DNA from: Halobacillus ihumii
GTDB taxonomy: Bacteria; Bacillota; Bacilli; Bacillales; Halobacillaceae
Direction: 5' to 3'
DNA: 64,000 nt
NCBI RefSeq assembly: GCF_902726645.1
Contig: NZ_CACVAO010000001.1
Span: 2,898,764 to 2,962,763, forward strand
Positions 46,664 to 55,803 of this stretch are shown here, one piece after another. How positions within the stretch are numbered: position 1 is the stretch's first letter; every line of letters starts with the position of its first letter. The position numbers and the translations under genes are program-made. Below the pieces are notes generated by a model. The model did no database searches and was not told the origin of the DNA. It saw nothing but the letters and a program-made list of their open reading frames with translations.

Positions 46664-47986
46664 ATGCTAGCTTTACTTGGATTTTTAATGATTGCTGTGT
46701 TCATGTATTTAATCATGACGAAGCGGCTCTCTGCACTTATTGCCTTGATGGTTATACCAGTCATTTTCACATTAATTGGCGGTTTTGGAGGAGAAATTGG
46801 CAAAATGATGCTGGACGGTGTGAAGAGTGTGGCACCAACAGGCATTATGATCATGTTTGCGATTTTGTTTTTTGGGGTCATGATTGATGCTGGATTATTC
46901 GATCCAGTAGTTGAAAAAATTGTTAGAATTGTAAAAGGTGACCCGTTGAAAGTAGCAATGGGAACCGCTTGTCTCATTCTTTTCGTATCCCTGGACGGTG
47001 ATGGAACAACAGCTTATATGATTACGGTTTCGGCTATGCTGCCATTATATAAACGAGTTGGCATGAATCCGCTTATCCTGGCCGGTATCGCTGTACTAGG
47101 ATCTGGAGTTATGAATTTACTTCCATGGGGAGGACCAACTGCCAGAGCTATGAGTGCTTTAGGTGTTGGTGTGTCAGAATTGTATGTTCCTGTGATTCCA
47201 GCCCAGATCGGCGGTATCCTGGTTGTCTTATTTGTTGCCTTTCACTATGGACGGAAAGAGAGAAAAAGATTAGGTGTCATTCACATTAGTCAAGAGGCTA
47301 TTGATGAGGTAGCAGCCGGTGAAATGGCAGCGGCCTCTGCAACGGTCGAACAAGATGAAAGTATAAAACGTCCGAAGTTAATATGGGTGAACTTTGCTTT
47401 GACGATTGCTCTTCTGGTCTCGTTAGTTGTCGGAGTACTGCCTACGCCCGTCTTATTTATGGTAGCCTTTGCGGTTGCTATTATGATCAACTATCCACAC
47501 ATGGATCAGCAGAAAGAAAGAATTTCAACATACGCAGGCAATGTGCTGTCAGTTGTGTCATTAATATTTGCCGCAGGTATTTTTACGGGGATCCTTACAG
47601 GGACGGAGATGGTCGATGCCATGGCCAATTCGTTAATTGCAGTCATTCCTGAAGAGTTAGGGCCATATTTTGCCGTAATTACAGCGATTGCAAGTGCACC
47701 GTTTACCTTCTTCATGTCAAATGATGCCTTTTATTTCGGAGTACTCCCTGTACTTGCAGAAACCGCTGCAACTTATGGGCTGGATCCAGTAGAAATCGGA
47801 CGAGCCTCTCTGCTCGGTCTGCCGGTTCACTTACTAAGTCCGCTCGTACCTTCGACTTATCTGTTAGTCGGAATGGCCGGTGTGGAATTCGGTGATCTCC
47901 AGAAAATGATGTTAAAGTGGGCGAGTCTTGCCACTATCGTTATGACGGTTGTTGCCGTGCTGACAGGAGTTATTTCCATTGGATAA
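46664..47986 (+). CDS. citM: Citrate-metal transporter (CitMHS family)
   Basis: 440 aa from the ATG at 46664 (AGGAGTGG upstream). About twelve membrane spans; family hallmarks SLDGDGTTAYMITVSAMLPL, LLPWGGPTARAM and SPLVPSTYLLVGM. It imports citrate complexed with a divalent cation, driven by protons. Its two-component regulator lies directly upstream, though the regulator is frameshifted. A short lipoyl-like protein gene follows. Confidence 0.88.
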   Translation: MLALLGFLMIAVFMYLIMTKRLSALIALMVIPVIFTLIGGFGGEIGKMMLDGVKSVAPTGIMIMFAILFFGVMIDAGLFDPVVEKIVRIVKGDPLKVAMGTACLILFVSLDGDGTTAYMITVSAMLPLYKRVGMNPLILAGIAVLGSGVMNLLPWGGPTARAMSALGVGVSELYVPVIPAQIGGILVVLFVAFHYGRKERKRLGVIHISQEAIDEVAAGEMAAASATVEQDESIKRPKLIWVNFALTIALLVSLVVGVLPTPVLFMVAFAVAIMINYPHMDQQKERISTYAGNVLSVVSLIFAAGIFTGILTGTEMVDAMANSLIAVIPEELGPYFAVITAIASAPFTFFMSNDAFYFGVLPVLAETAATYGLDPVEIGRASLLGLPVHLLSPLVPSTYLLVGMAGVEFGDLQKMMLKWASLATIVMTVVAVLTGVISIG

Positions 47987-48045
47987 TCATTCATTTTTAA
48001 ATCTGTGATGGAAAATGTATCAGCACCTAAAGAGGAGGATATCTT

Positions 48046-48300
48046 TTGAGACAGCATGTAGAAGCGGTTTATAGTCCTTGTCATGGTAAAATTGAAGAAA
48101 TCTTAATTCAGAAAAATGATTATGTGTATGAATGGGAGAAATTATTTTTTGTTAGAAATCATGACGGTCTATTGGAGGAAATAAGGATAGGTACCAGTGG
48201 TCTTATTGCTTCTTTGGAAGTGCTTGAGAATCAGGAAGTAAACACAAATACGATTTTAGCCACGGTGAAAGATGATCTCAACATAACTGGAAGTGATTGA
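48046..48300 (+). CDS. Small biotinyl/lipoyl-like protein
   Basis: 84 aa. The start SPCHGKIEEILIQKNDYVYE and the beta-rich remainder look like a barrel-sandwich hybrid domain, but the modified-Lys motif (MKM or similar) is absent. TTG start after AGAGGAGGA. It lies 59 bp after citM and is probably co-transcribed; role unknown. Confidence 0.6.
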   Translation: MRQHVEAVYSPCHGKIEEILIQKNDYVYEWEKLFFVRNHDGLLEEIRIGTSGLIASLEVLENQEVNTNTILATVKDDLNITGSD

Positions 48301-48351
48301 TTCATACACGGTATCACAAGTAACTGGATAAAGACTTATGTGAAATACAGG

Positions 48352-48401
48352 AAAAGCACCTCTTGAAACGCAAGTTTGCGGTTTTCAAGAGGTGCTTTCT
48401 C
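48352..48401 (+). terminator. Intrinsic terminator of the citM operon
   Basis: AAAGCACCTCTTGAAA paired with TTTCAAGAGGTGCTTT, plus an inner CGCAA / TTGCG pair, followed by CTCT. Confidence 0.85.
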
Positions 48402-48548
48402 TAATAAGTCAGATGATTTCAGGGAGGTTAATTTTTTGTAAATAATGGAGGTTGGAGAAGGTATACTCATTTATTAGAACGAAGAAGTTGGGCAAAGGGT
48501 AATACCCATTCACGAAGAGATTTTGAATGTTCTAAGGAGGCATATCAA

Positions 48549-49394
48549 TTGAAAAAACTTCACGTTCACACTATTTTTCTACTTCTGGTTTTGTTTATTT
48601 CAGCTTGTTCTCAACAGACAACCACGGATGAACAAACAGAACCTGCTGAAACAAAAGAAACGGATCAACAGGATGAACAATCTGAACAGGTACCAGAACC
48701 TAAACAAGTTCAGTGGTCATATGAAGGGGACAGTGCTCCTAAACATTGGGGAGACCTTGCGGAGAAATTTGCTGCGTGTGAAAAAGGTGATGAACAATCT
48801 CCGGTAAACATAAAATTCGCTGAGGTAGAGGAAGAAAAGCAACCACCCGAAATTCAATTTCATTATGAACCAGCCAAAGTCAGTGTAATCAATAATGGTC
48901 ATACCATTCAAGTTAACCTTCCTGACGAAGTGAATAACTCTATGACGATTGATGAGACAAACTATAGGCTCATCCAATTTCATTTTCATACTCCAAGCGA
49001 GCACCAATTTAATGGGGAAAATTTGCCGATGGAAATGCATTTGGTTCATAAAAATGCAAATAATGAATTAGCTGTGGCAACCTTAATGATTGAAGAAGGG
49101 GCACAAAATAAAGAATTCTCTAGTATTTGGGAGGAACTTCCTTCTGAAAAGACGGAGAAGGAAGTCATGATGAACGAAATGATTAACTTAGCAGGCTTAC
49201 TACCGAAGAAAAGCAGTACTGCCTTCCACTATAGCGGATCTTTAACTACCCCTCCCTGTTCCGAGGATGTAAAGTGGATTATATTTGAGGAAACGATTGA
49301 AATGTCTAAAGAACAAATTGAAGCTTTCAAACAGATTTTCCCAAACAATAACCGCCCTATTCAATTATTGAATGAACGAGAGATAACAAACTAA
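48549..49394 (+). CDS. Alpha-type carbonic anhydrase lipoprotein
   Basis: 281 aa. Lipobox ISAC (Cys20), an acidic Gln/Glu/Thr linker to about residue 55, then the alpha-CA fold: WGDLAEKFAACEKGDEQSP, zinc ligands in FHFHTPSEHQ and the later MEMHLVHK, and SLTTPPCSEDVKW. Two Cys (in FAACE and PPCSE) can form the usual disulfide. TTG start after AAGGAGG. It hydrates CO2 outside the membrane. Confidence 0.9.
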   Translation: MKKLHVHTIFLLLVLFISACSQQTTTDEQTEPAETKETDQQDEQSEQVPEPKQVQWSYEGDSAPKHWGDLAEKFAACEKGDEQSPVNIKFAEVEEEKQPPEIQFHYEPAKVSVINNGHTIQVNLPDEVNNSMTIDETNYRLIQFHFHTPSEHQFNGENLPMEMHLVHKNANNELAVATLMIEEGAQNKEFSSIWEELPSEKTEKEVMMNEMINLAGLLPKKSSTAFHYSGSLTTPPCSEDVKWIIFEETIEMSKEQIEAFKQIFPNNNRPIQLLNEREITN

Positions 49395-49404
49395 ATTAAC
49401 GAAC

Positions 49405-49448
49405 ATAGAAAAAGCTTGTAGAGCAGCCTTAGTGCTTCTCTACAAGCT
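49405..49448 (-). terminator. Terminator between carbonic anhydrase and carboxypeptidase genes
   Basis: AGCTTGTAGA / TCTACAAGCT stem; the T-run (TTTTTCTATG) favours the minus-strand gene, but it can serve both. Confidence 0.75.
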
Positions 49449-49460
49449 AATCATAGTTAT

Positions 49461-51809
49461 TTATTCAAAAATAGCGTTAGAAAGCAATCTGTACAAGTAA
49501 TCCGTATGGTCACGGAAACCTGCTTCTAACCCAATTAAGGTCACATCTTTTTCATTCTCCTGAATGATAACGGCTTTACCGCGTGCGTCCTCTCGGTTTT
49601 TCCAAAAGCCGGCCTTGAAGAAGTTCTGCTGCTTAAAAGATGCAGCAACTGTCTGATTCGTAATGTTCGTGTACCATACCGGACTATATACAAAACCGAT
49701 ATCTGTATCCTTATAGCCTGCTGTTAACGGCGTGTTCTCGTAATTGACACGAACGATACCGTTGCTGTTTGACTGTCCTAGGTTGATGGTTACATCCGTC
49801 AGACCGAGTGTTTTCGTGGCTTTAGATGCTCCTGCTCCTACAGCAATATAGCTTCCGCCGTTCGTGGCAAATGCGTTAATATGACGTTTGAAGTTCTCAA
49901 ATTGCTGTTCGTTTTTTAACCCAAACGGCTGGTTGGCTGCAGACAATTCATAAGAAATTAACCGGTCTGTTCCGCTGTACACGAAAACGTCATAGTCCGA
50001 TAATCCTTGTTCAGCGACTTGACGAGGGTGGACTTCGTCAACCTCAAACCCGAGCCGCTCAAGAGCGATTTTAGTCCCTGAATGGGATTGTGATTTCCAC
50101 ATGCCGCCATCTTTCAAAATCGCTACCTTAAGATTATCGAGTGTTTGAGCCTCATTAGGAATTTCACTCGTTGTTAAAGTGAGTCCAGACTCCGCAACAG
50201 CTTTACGAAGGTCATTTCCCGGCTGGCTTTCCACATAGAAATTACCTTGGTTGTCTTGATGTACTGGAATACCGTTTTGGAGTAATTGGTTGACTAGCGC
50301 AACGGCTTGAACCGAACTGTTCGGAATCTGATAAGGTCCTTTCCCGTCTAATTCGCCTTTATGGTTGATTTTATTTACTTTGACAGCCTGGGCATCGAGT
50401 TTTTCATCGACTGCGATCGCTTCAAAACCCCATAGTTCAGGCAAGCTCCATGCTGAAATGTCATACATCGCTGGTGTGTCATAGCTAATGTCTTCACCAT
50501 CCCAGAGCATGGTGTTAGCCAAACCAGCCTTAGCCTGATCCATTGGAACAATGAAGGTGCCCGCCTCGTACTGTTCGCCATTTACCGTAAACGGTTGTTT
50601 GGCTTTCTCGACATCAATGTCGTTAGCTTTCAAGTGCTTGACGGCTTTATGAGTGCCCGTTGGGTCCTTATCATCCACCGGAAGCACGTAAGCGTGAGGG
50701 AAGAAGCCTTCCTCGTGAGTAGGGTGGTGGAAGTTGATCCCCCGTTTAAACACTTCGATCTGATCTTTGATCATTTCGTTTTTATGGTTAGTGGCGAATT
50801 TCAATGCCCCCATAACAGCATTAATTTGCCATTCCACTCCGTCCCACGTATTGTTCGGAGCTTCGATGGTAGCCCCGTAAGCACCGTGGTACATCGCATA
50901 CATGGGTGCAAAAATAGGCGGGTAATCGTCCCAGCCGTATTCGGCATCACGCCGAGGAATATGGACACCCTCTAAATTTTTATAGAGATCTGAAGTATAG
51001 TCTTCTTTATGAGTTACAATTTCCTTTTCCATGGCCTCTGCTTGGTCAAGCGCCCATTTTGAATATAAATCATACTCATAATTTGGGTTATGCGGCGGTG
51101 TAGTAGGCTCAATTAAACCTGGCTTTTCGCTGGAGTACTGAACATAGCCGTGTAAATCCAGAAACACCATAGGATTCCATTCTGTAATCATCTCAACAGA
51201 AGCTTGAGTTTCCGGCTGTGATTGCGTAATATAATCGCGATTCAGATCAATGCCTTCCCCATTAAAACGAGTAGCGTTAATTCGTCCATCTGGATTAACG
51301 ACGACATTAAAGATCAAAATGTTCTTTTCAAGAATGTTCTTCGTTACTTCATCATCTTCGAACGCAAAGCGCTCGATCAGCTGCATGACAGCATCAGAAC
51401 CGACAAATTCATTGCCGTGGATTGAACCATTAATCATGAACGGCACTTTGAAATCCGGATGCTTGTCCACCCATTCCTGTGCCTTGCCGGGGTTCTTGAA
51501 CATCTTCTTTCTTAATGCCTGGATTTTCCCGTATTTTCCTTTTGCTTGCGGATCACTAACAATGACCGAATAAATGTTTTGGCCGTTCGTTGATTGACCG
51601 ACGACCTCCAGTGTTACACGATTACTGTTCTTATCGAGGCTTTGCAATTTCTCCTCGATTTCCTGATAAGTCGTGTAATCGTATTGCTCTGAATTAAACG
51701 GACTTTGTTCTTGCTGCTGCTCATCCGCCGACACTTTGTCTGTTAGGAAAGTGAAGGGGAGAATACTTATGAAAGCTAAAAGAAGCAGTTGAATGACACG
51801 TTTCTTCAT
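49461..51809 (-). CDS. Secreted M14 zinc carboxypeptidase
   Basis: 782 aa from the ATG at 51809 (AGGAGAAAGG upstream). Signal peptide to about VSADEQQQ. Zinc ligands H and E in SIHGNEFVGSDA and H in FLDLHGYVQ; the catalytic Glu is in GATIEAPNN; substrate-binding Arg in GIDLNRDY. The C-terminal ~300 residues form an additional domain with a flavodoxin- or GATase-like segment (DYDVFVYSGTDRLIS) of unclear role. Divergent from nothing; its own promoter lies in the 51810-52250 gap. Confidence 0.88.
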   Translation of the reverse strand: MKKRVIQLLLLAFISILPFTFLTDKVSADEQQQEQSPFNSEQYDYTTYQEIEEKLQSLDKNSNRVTLEVVGQSTNGQNIYSVIVSDPQAKGKYGKIQALRKKMFKNPGKAQEWVDKHPDFKVPFMINGSIHGNEFVGSDAVMQLIERFAFEDDEVTKNILEKNILIFNVVVNPDGRINATRFNGEGIDLNRDYITQSQPETQASVEMITEWNPMVFLDLHGYVQYSSEKPGLIEPTTPPHNPNYEYDLYSKWALDQAEAMEKEIVTHKEDYTSDLYKNLEGVHIPRRDAEYGWDDYPPIFAPMYAMYHGAYGATIEAPNNTWDGVEWQINAVMGALKFATNHKNEMIKDQIEVFKRGINFHHPTHEEGFFPHAYVLPVDDKDPTGTHKAVKHLKANDIDVEKAKQPFTVNGEQYEAGTFIVPMDQAKAGLANTMLWDGEDISYDTPAMYDISAWSLPELWGFEAIAVDEKLDAQAVKVNKINHKGELDGKGPYQIPNSSVQAVALVNQLLQNGIPVHQDNQGNFYVESQPGNDLRKAVAESGLTLTTSEIPNEAQTLDNLKVAILKDGGMWKSQSHSGTKIALERLGFEVDEVHPRQVAEQGLSDYDVFVYSGTDRLISYELSAANQPFGLKNEQQFENFKRHINAFATNGGSYIAVGAGASKATKTLGLTDVTINLGQSNSNGIVRVNYENTPLTAGYKDTDIGFVYSPVWYTNITNQTVAASFKQQNFFKAGFWKNREDARGKAVIIQENEKDVTLIGLEAGFRDHTDYLYRLLSNAIFE

Positions 51810-52050
51810 GTACCTTTCTCCTTTCATTTCTTCCTTATTTTTCAATCTTCTACATTTTTAGAAGAGTTACCTTTCTAAAGGAGTAAAGACCGATACATAT
51901 GACTATGCAAGTACCTGTGCAATAGGAGATTAGTCAGTTGTCTTAACGCATCGATTTGACAAGGAGTAGGATAAAGGAACCCCACCTCAGGTCATCCTTT
52001 CATTTCCATTTTCATTTAGTTTTGTTACTTCTTATGCCAGAGTATTTTTT

Positions 52051-52176
52051 ATAACACCTTAACGTGAGGCGATAACGTCCTGTCTCATAATTATAGTGAC
52101 CGTCTCAAAACTTATAACGCCCCAACTCGGGGTGATAGCGACTTAACGGAGTAACATAGCGCCCTAACGTAATAAG
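52051..52176. repeat. Array of six degenerate 21-bp units
   Basis: Six consecutive 21-bp units each starting ATA (ATAACACC, ATAACGTCC, ATAGTGACC, ATAACGCCCC, ATAGCGAC, ATAGCGCCC); consensus ATARCGNCCTAACTC plus six variable bases. The CCCTAACTC core also occurs, reversed, in the array at 15797. Apart from it, 51846-52254 shows only AT-rich promoter-like DNA. Confidence 0.75.
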
Positions 52177-52254
52177 GGTGGAATTTTTTCCGCTCTACAT
52201 CACACTGATGAACTGACGATTTTAGGAAACCCTAGGAGATATGGAGGCGATAAC

Positions 52255-52518
52255 ATGGCTAGAAATAATAAAATATTGGTGCCAGGAGCCCGCAAAGATT
52301 TGGATTTATTAAAAGCGCGGGTCATGAAGGAAAAAGGATATAATACAGATCCTACTAACGTAAAATACGAGGTGGCAAAGGAACAGGGCATTCCATTGAA
52401 AAAAGGGTATAACGGTCAAATGACTTCTGAGCAAGCTGGAAAAGTAGGCGGACCGATTGGCGGAAACATGGTCAAGGAAATGGTCAAAATGGCTCAAGAA
52501 AATATGACGAAAAAATAA
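52255..52518 (+). CDS. Alpha/beta-type small acid-soluble spore protein
   Basis: 87 aa DNA-binding spore protein that protects spore DNA. Family features are KILVPGARKDLDLLKARVM, YEVAKEQGI (the germination-protease region), GGPIGGNMVKEMVKMAQE. TGGAGGCG precedes the ATG. Expected to be expressed in the forespore under sigma-G; promoter not identified. Confidence 0.88.
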   Translation: MARNNKILVPGARKDLDLLKARVMKEKGYNTDPTNVKYEVAKEQGIPLKKGYNGQMTSEQAGKVGGPIGGNMVKEMVKMAQENMTKK

Positions 52519-52556
52519 ATGAGCTCCGCTGGTTTAAATTTACCAGCGGAGCTCAC
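52519..52556. terminator. Bidirectional terminator between two spore-protein genes
   Basis: GAGCTCCGCTGGT / ACCAGCGGAGCTC perfect 13-bp stem, AT-rich on both sides, T-richer on the minus strand. Confidence 0.75.
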
Positions 52557-52558
52557 TA

Positions 52559-52750
52559 TTATTTCTTATTTTGATTCTTACTTTTCACGTCTTCAATGTT
52601 GGTATCACTATATGCACTCGTACCATGGCCTCTTGTTCTTTCAGCCATAAATGCTTTGGCTTCATTGTAGGACAAGCCAGACTGCTCATTTTTCCTTTTG
52701 ACCTCATCGATATTTGTGCCTGCAGTAGTAAAATTATCATTTTCTTTCAT
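52559..52750 (-). CDS. Gamma-type small acid-soluble spore protein (SspE-like)
   Basis: 63 aa, low hydrophobicity, with the gamma-SASP pattern: AGTNIDEVKRKNEQSG followed later by DTNIEDVKSKNQNKK. It serves as an amino-acid store for the germinating spore. ATG 52750 has AAGGAGATG upstream; the ATG nine bases earlier lies in that site. Confidence 0.8.
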   Translation of the reverse strand: MKENDNFTTAGTNIDEVKRKNEQSGLSYNEAKAFMAERTRGHGTSAYSDTNIEDVKSKNQNKK

Positions 52751-52889
52751 AAAATACATCTCCTTAATTGTTTCTCTTACTTTCTCCTGGTTAGAGATTT
52801 TCTAAACAGTAAACCTTATACCATTAGTAATAAAACTGTAGTCTGGGCATCCTAAGCTTATCAAGTATACGCATGAGGAGGGAGAAGTA

Positions 52890-53471
52890 TTGTCCGATTT
52901 TTGTTCCACCCCATGGCCGGAAGATCCCACCCCGGATAACCAGATAAAATGCAAAGATTGCGCTCTTTATGAACATGGGTCGAGAATGATTTGGGGCGAA
53001 GGCAACCCTGAAGCTCCTATCATGATTATTCTCGATAATCCAGGAGCACGCGAAGACCGCGACGGAAATCCATTTGTGTGCGGCACGAGACAAACCCTAC
53101 AAGAAGCCGCCCATGAAGTTGGCCTCTCCGTGAACGATTTGTACGTGACATTTATTTTAAAAAGAAAACCTGTGCGCAAATATGATAAAGAGGATGCTCG
53201 CCGCATCTGCATGCGTCATCTTTACCGGCAGCTTAAGGCAAAACAACCCGATCTGATTTTCTGCTTGGGAAATGTCTCCGTCCAATCTTTTTTTCAAGAC
53301 ACTGAGGTTGATGTAAAATCATTGCGTGGCAAAGTCCATGAAGTGAAAGGGTATCCGACTGCGGTGGCGTACCATCCACTGGCCGTGAGACGTCGTCCTA
53401 ATTTAAGGTCGTTATTTATGGAAGATTGGAAGTTGCTTGTTGATCATTACCACAAATACAATAAGGAGTAA
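52890..53471 (+). CDS. Uracil-DNA glycosylase superfamily protein
   Basis: 193 aa. An N-terminal CKDC, then ILDNPGAREDRDGNPFVCG and DLIFCLGNVSVQSFF and the C-terminal AYHPLAVRRRP fit the family-4-like UDG fold with an iron-sulfur cluster. In the first motif the usual GEAPG is LDNPG, so uracil excision cannot be assumed. TTG start after GAGGAGGGAG. Uncharacterised relatives are common in Bacillus. Confidence 0.8.
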   Translation: MSDFCSTPWPEDPTPDNQIKCKDCALYEHGSRMIWGEGNPEAPIMIILDNPGAREDRDGNPFVCGTRQTLQEAAHEVGLSVNDLYVTFILKRKPVRKYDKEDARRICMRHLYRQLKAKQPDLIFCLGNVSVQSFFQDTEVDVKSLRGKVHEVKGYPTAVAYHPLAVRRRPNLRSLFMEDWKLLVDHYHKYNKE

Positions 53472-53588
53472 TGGATTTCATCCGTTGTTGAAGTTTTCCG
53501 TTTCAAAAGAATAAATCTGGAAGTATTTCTTTATAAGCCAAATTTCTATATACTTAATGGTAATAAACTGGAAAGAGGTTTTACTTAC

Positions 53589-55114
53589 ATGAAAGTGTTG
53601 GACGTTTCGGATCTGCAGAAGGGTGGAGAAGAAACCATACATATGTTGGCTAACTTGAGAAACTCCATCCAGCACGTGAAGACCAGTATAAAAGCCATCG
53701 TTGACTTAGAGGAATCCCTTAACGGCCAGGGAGGCGAAGCGATTCGAACGTTTTACCAGGAAGTCCATCTTCCGTTCCTGACCTATTTGGAACAATTTAT
53801 TTCGCAATATGAAGCGGCCATTCAAACTATGCTCGACTCCATGAATCAATTCGAACCTTCTCCGAACGGCGTGATTCAGGAAGGTTTCCTCGAGCAAGAG
53901 GTAGAGGCAGGATTACATAAGGTAAGTACCGTCACGACTGAACTGGTTCAGGAGGTTAACCAGGTCGTTAGTGGCGTACAAGATATTGTATCCTTATCAC
54001 CCGTTGACGACAGCGCATTTTTGCAACAGATTCAGCAGGCAAGGAATAAAAAGGAGCAGACCGTACAGCAACTGCATGAATTTGATCAAACCCAATCAAA
54101 TCAGTTGTCAGACCTGAAGCAAAGTCTCTCCACTATGCATCAATACATTGAATCGATTGCTTCTCAGTTTGAGGCTGAGGATATCAGTATAGACCACTAT
54201 CAATCAGGACAGCTTCAATCAGTGGAAGAGTGGAAATCTATCAATCAGGACAGCTTCAATCAGTGGAAGAGTGGAAATCTATCAATCAAGCAACAGCAGA
54301 ATCATTAGCGGCTCCAAATGAAGTGGATCGTTTTATTTTGGAACAGAAAAGTCTATCTCCTGTGTCCTTGGAGTATGAATTCACGTCTGGAGGGGTATGT
54401 ACAAGGGAAGAAGTAACGGCATCATCGGAAGAAGAGGATGTCGTTTGGTGGAAAAAGACGCTCTCCTTTGGCCTTGATTTTATCCCGATTGTCGGAAACA
54501 TTAAAGCAGCAATAGAAACGAAAACCGGGGAGAATCTGATTACGGGCGTGGAGTATGAGGGCTGGGAGCGGACGCTTCTGGCTGCCTCTATTATAGGTGG
54601 GGGATATGTTAAGCTGGCGGGGAAAGGTGCTAAGGGTGTTAAGAGTTTTGTTAAGGTTGATGATACTAAACTAACGATGCCTAAGAGTACTTATGAAGAA
54701 CGCTTAGCTCAAACTCCTGTAAGTAATGGAAAATGGACAGACCAAAGAGGAGAGTCAACATTTATATCTTATGATGATGGCGCTCGCGATATTTTAAACG
54801 GAATTGGAAAAGATGGAATAGATTATGCGGATGCTATACCTGATTTCTCTGTAGTTTCAAGAGGGGATGTACAAATTTCTAAAATGTCTACTGACAGAAG
54901 AATAAACTTTAGAAAAGCGGATGAATTGCTAGCTGGAAAATTAGGAGTGACAAGGAAAGAAATTGTTAAAATAAGAAAAACAGAAAAGTTAACATGGCAT
55001 GAATTAAATGATATGACATCTATGCAACTGGTTCCATCTACTATCAATAGTAAATTCGGGCATTTAGGTGGAGTAGCAGAGGTCAAAAAGTTATTAGATA
55101 AAAAAGGAGAATAG
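53589..55114 (+). pseudogene. LXG polymorphic toxin with HNH-type nuclease end, broken by a 41-bp duplication
   Basis: An N-terminal LXG domain (about 1-205; MKVLDVSDLQKGGEETIH) targets the toxin to the type VII secretion system. A pre-toxin segment follows (WWKKTLSFGLDFIPIVGNIK), then a C-terminal nuclease-like domain with LTWHELNDMTSMQLVP and FGHLGG. A tandem duplication of 41 bp (54197-54237 and 54238-54278) shifts the frame, so the first frame ends at 54308. Removing one copy gives a single frame of 494 codons. Start at ATG 53589 with AAAGAGG upstream. Confidence 0.85.
54197..54288. repeat. 41-bp perfect tandem duplication in the LXG toxin gene
   Basis: Two identical 41-bp units followed by a third partial copy of 10 bp (CTATCAATCA). 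That 10-mer bounds each unit, so slippage or recombination between two ancestral copies explains the event. Loss of one unit restores the reading frame. Confidence 0.95.
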
Positions 55115-55118
55115 GATT

Positions 55119-55601
55119 GTGGAAAAAGAAATTAATCATTCTGTATTTGGTACATTATACTATAACTACGGCTGGGTAAAAAAAATTGAGTTGGAAATGT
55201 TCGGAGAAAATATAAACATTCAGGTTATAATCGACGCTGAAGAAGACGCTGAGTTTGAAGATGCACAAGTAGAAGCGTATAAAAAGTTTTTTGAAGATAT
55301 TAACGTGAAAGTTAGAGAGGCCGAAGAGGCTACTTTTAATTATTATCAGGAGGTTATTCCTCAATATAGAGATCAATTTAGTGATGTAGAAAAGATTAAA
55401 AACGCTCCTCTAATCTCTGAAATTCCAGAATTAAACAAATTGGTTACTCCAAAGCAAATTTTGTTTCCGATGGTTTTTGATGAAGATGAAAGAGAGGTAG
55501 GTTTTATTTGTGATTGTACTTGGGAAATTGAGCATGGATTAGGAATAAAATTTGAAAACGAGAAATTAGTCGAAGTAGGTTTTCAAGACATTTTATTGTA
55601 A
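55119..55601 (+). CDS. Putative immunity protein for the LXG toxin
   Basis: 160 aa, acidic, soluble. GTG start with AAAGGAG upstream, five bases after the toxin stop, i.e. the normal toxin-immunity order. The pattern (WVKKIELEMFGENINIQV, AQVEAYKKFFEDI) resembles DUF6985-type immunity proteins, from memory. It remains intact although the toxin frame is broken. Confidence 0.7.
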   Translation: MEKEINHSVFGTLYYNYGWVKKIELEMFGENINIQVIIDAEEDAEFEDAQVEAYKKFFEDINVKVREAEEATFNYYQEVIPQYRDQFSDVEKIKNAPLISEIPELNKLVTPKQILFPMVFDEDEREVGFICDCTWEIEHGLGIKFENEKLVEVGFQDILL

Positions 55602-55637
55602 TAACTTGAGTAGTAGTCGTAGGAAAACATTGGTGAA

Positions 55638-55724
55638 ATGAAAACAAACTATGGATATAAGGATATTTCACAGCTTGATCCAGTTGAAAAACAGGAAAAT
55701 TGGGAAGAAGAGTATTTAAGCTAA
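55638..55724 (+). CDS. Short ORF, possible gene remnant
   Basis: 28 aa (MKTNYGYKDISQLDPVEKQ...) with a weak ATTGGTGA site. The length and position between the immunity gene and the IS suggest the tail of a lost gene rather than a functional one. Confidence 0.3.
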   Translation: MKTNYGYKDISQLDPVEKQENWEEEYLS

Positions 55725-55803
55725 AAGGATTTTCTTTCTTTTTAAAAAAGTAACTTTAACTGGGCTAAAAAGTAATATGCTTCAAACACCTATCACTTAT
55801 AAG

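Noticed and set aside
48717..49049. 110-aa minus-strand frame
   Set aside because: Antisense shadow of the carbonic anhydrase gene.
15797..52176. The 21-bp arrays considered as CRISPR
   Set aside because: Units are adjacent without spacers, are too short and degenerate, and no cas genes are present.
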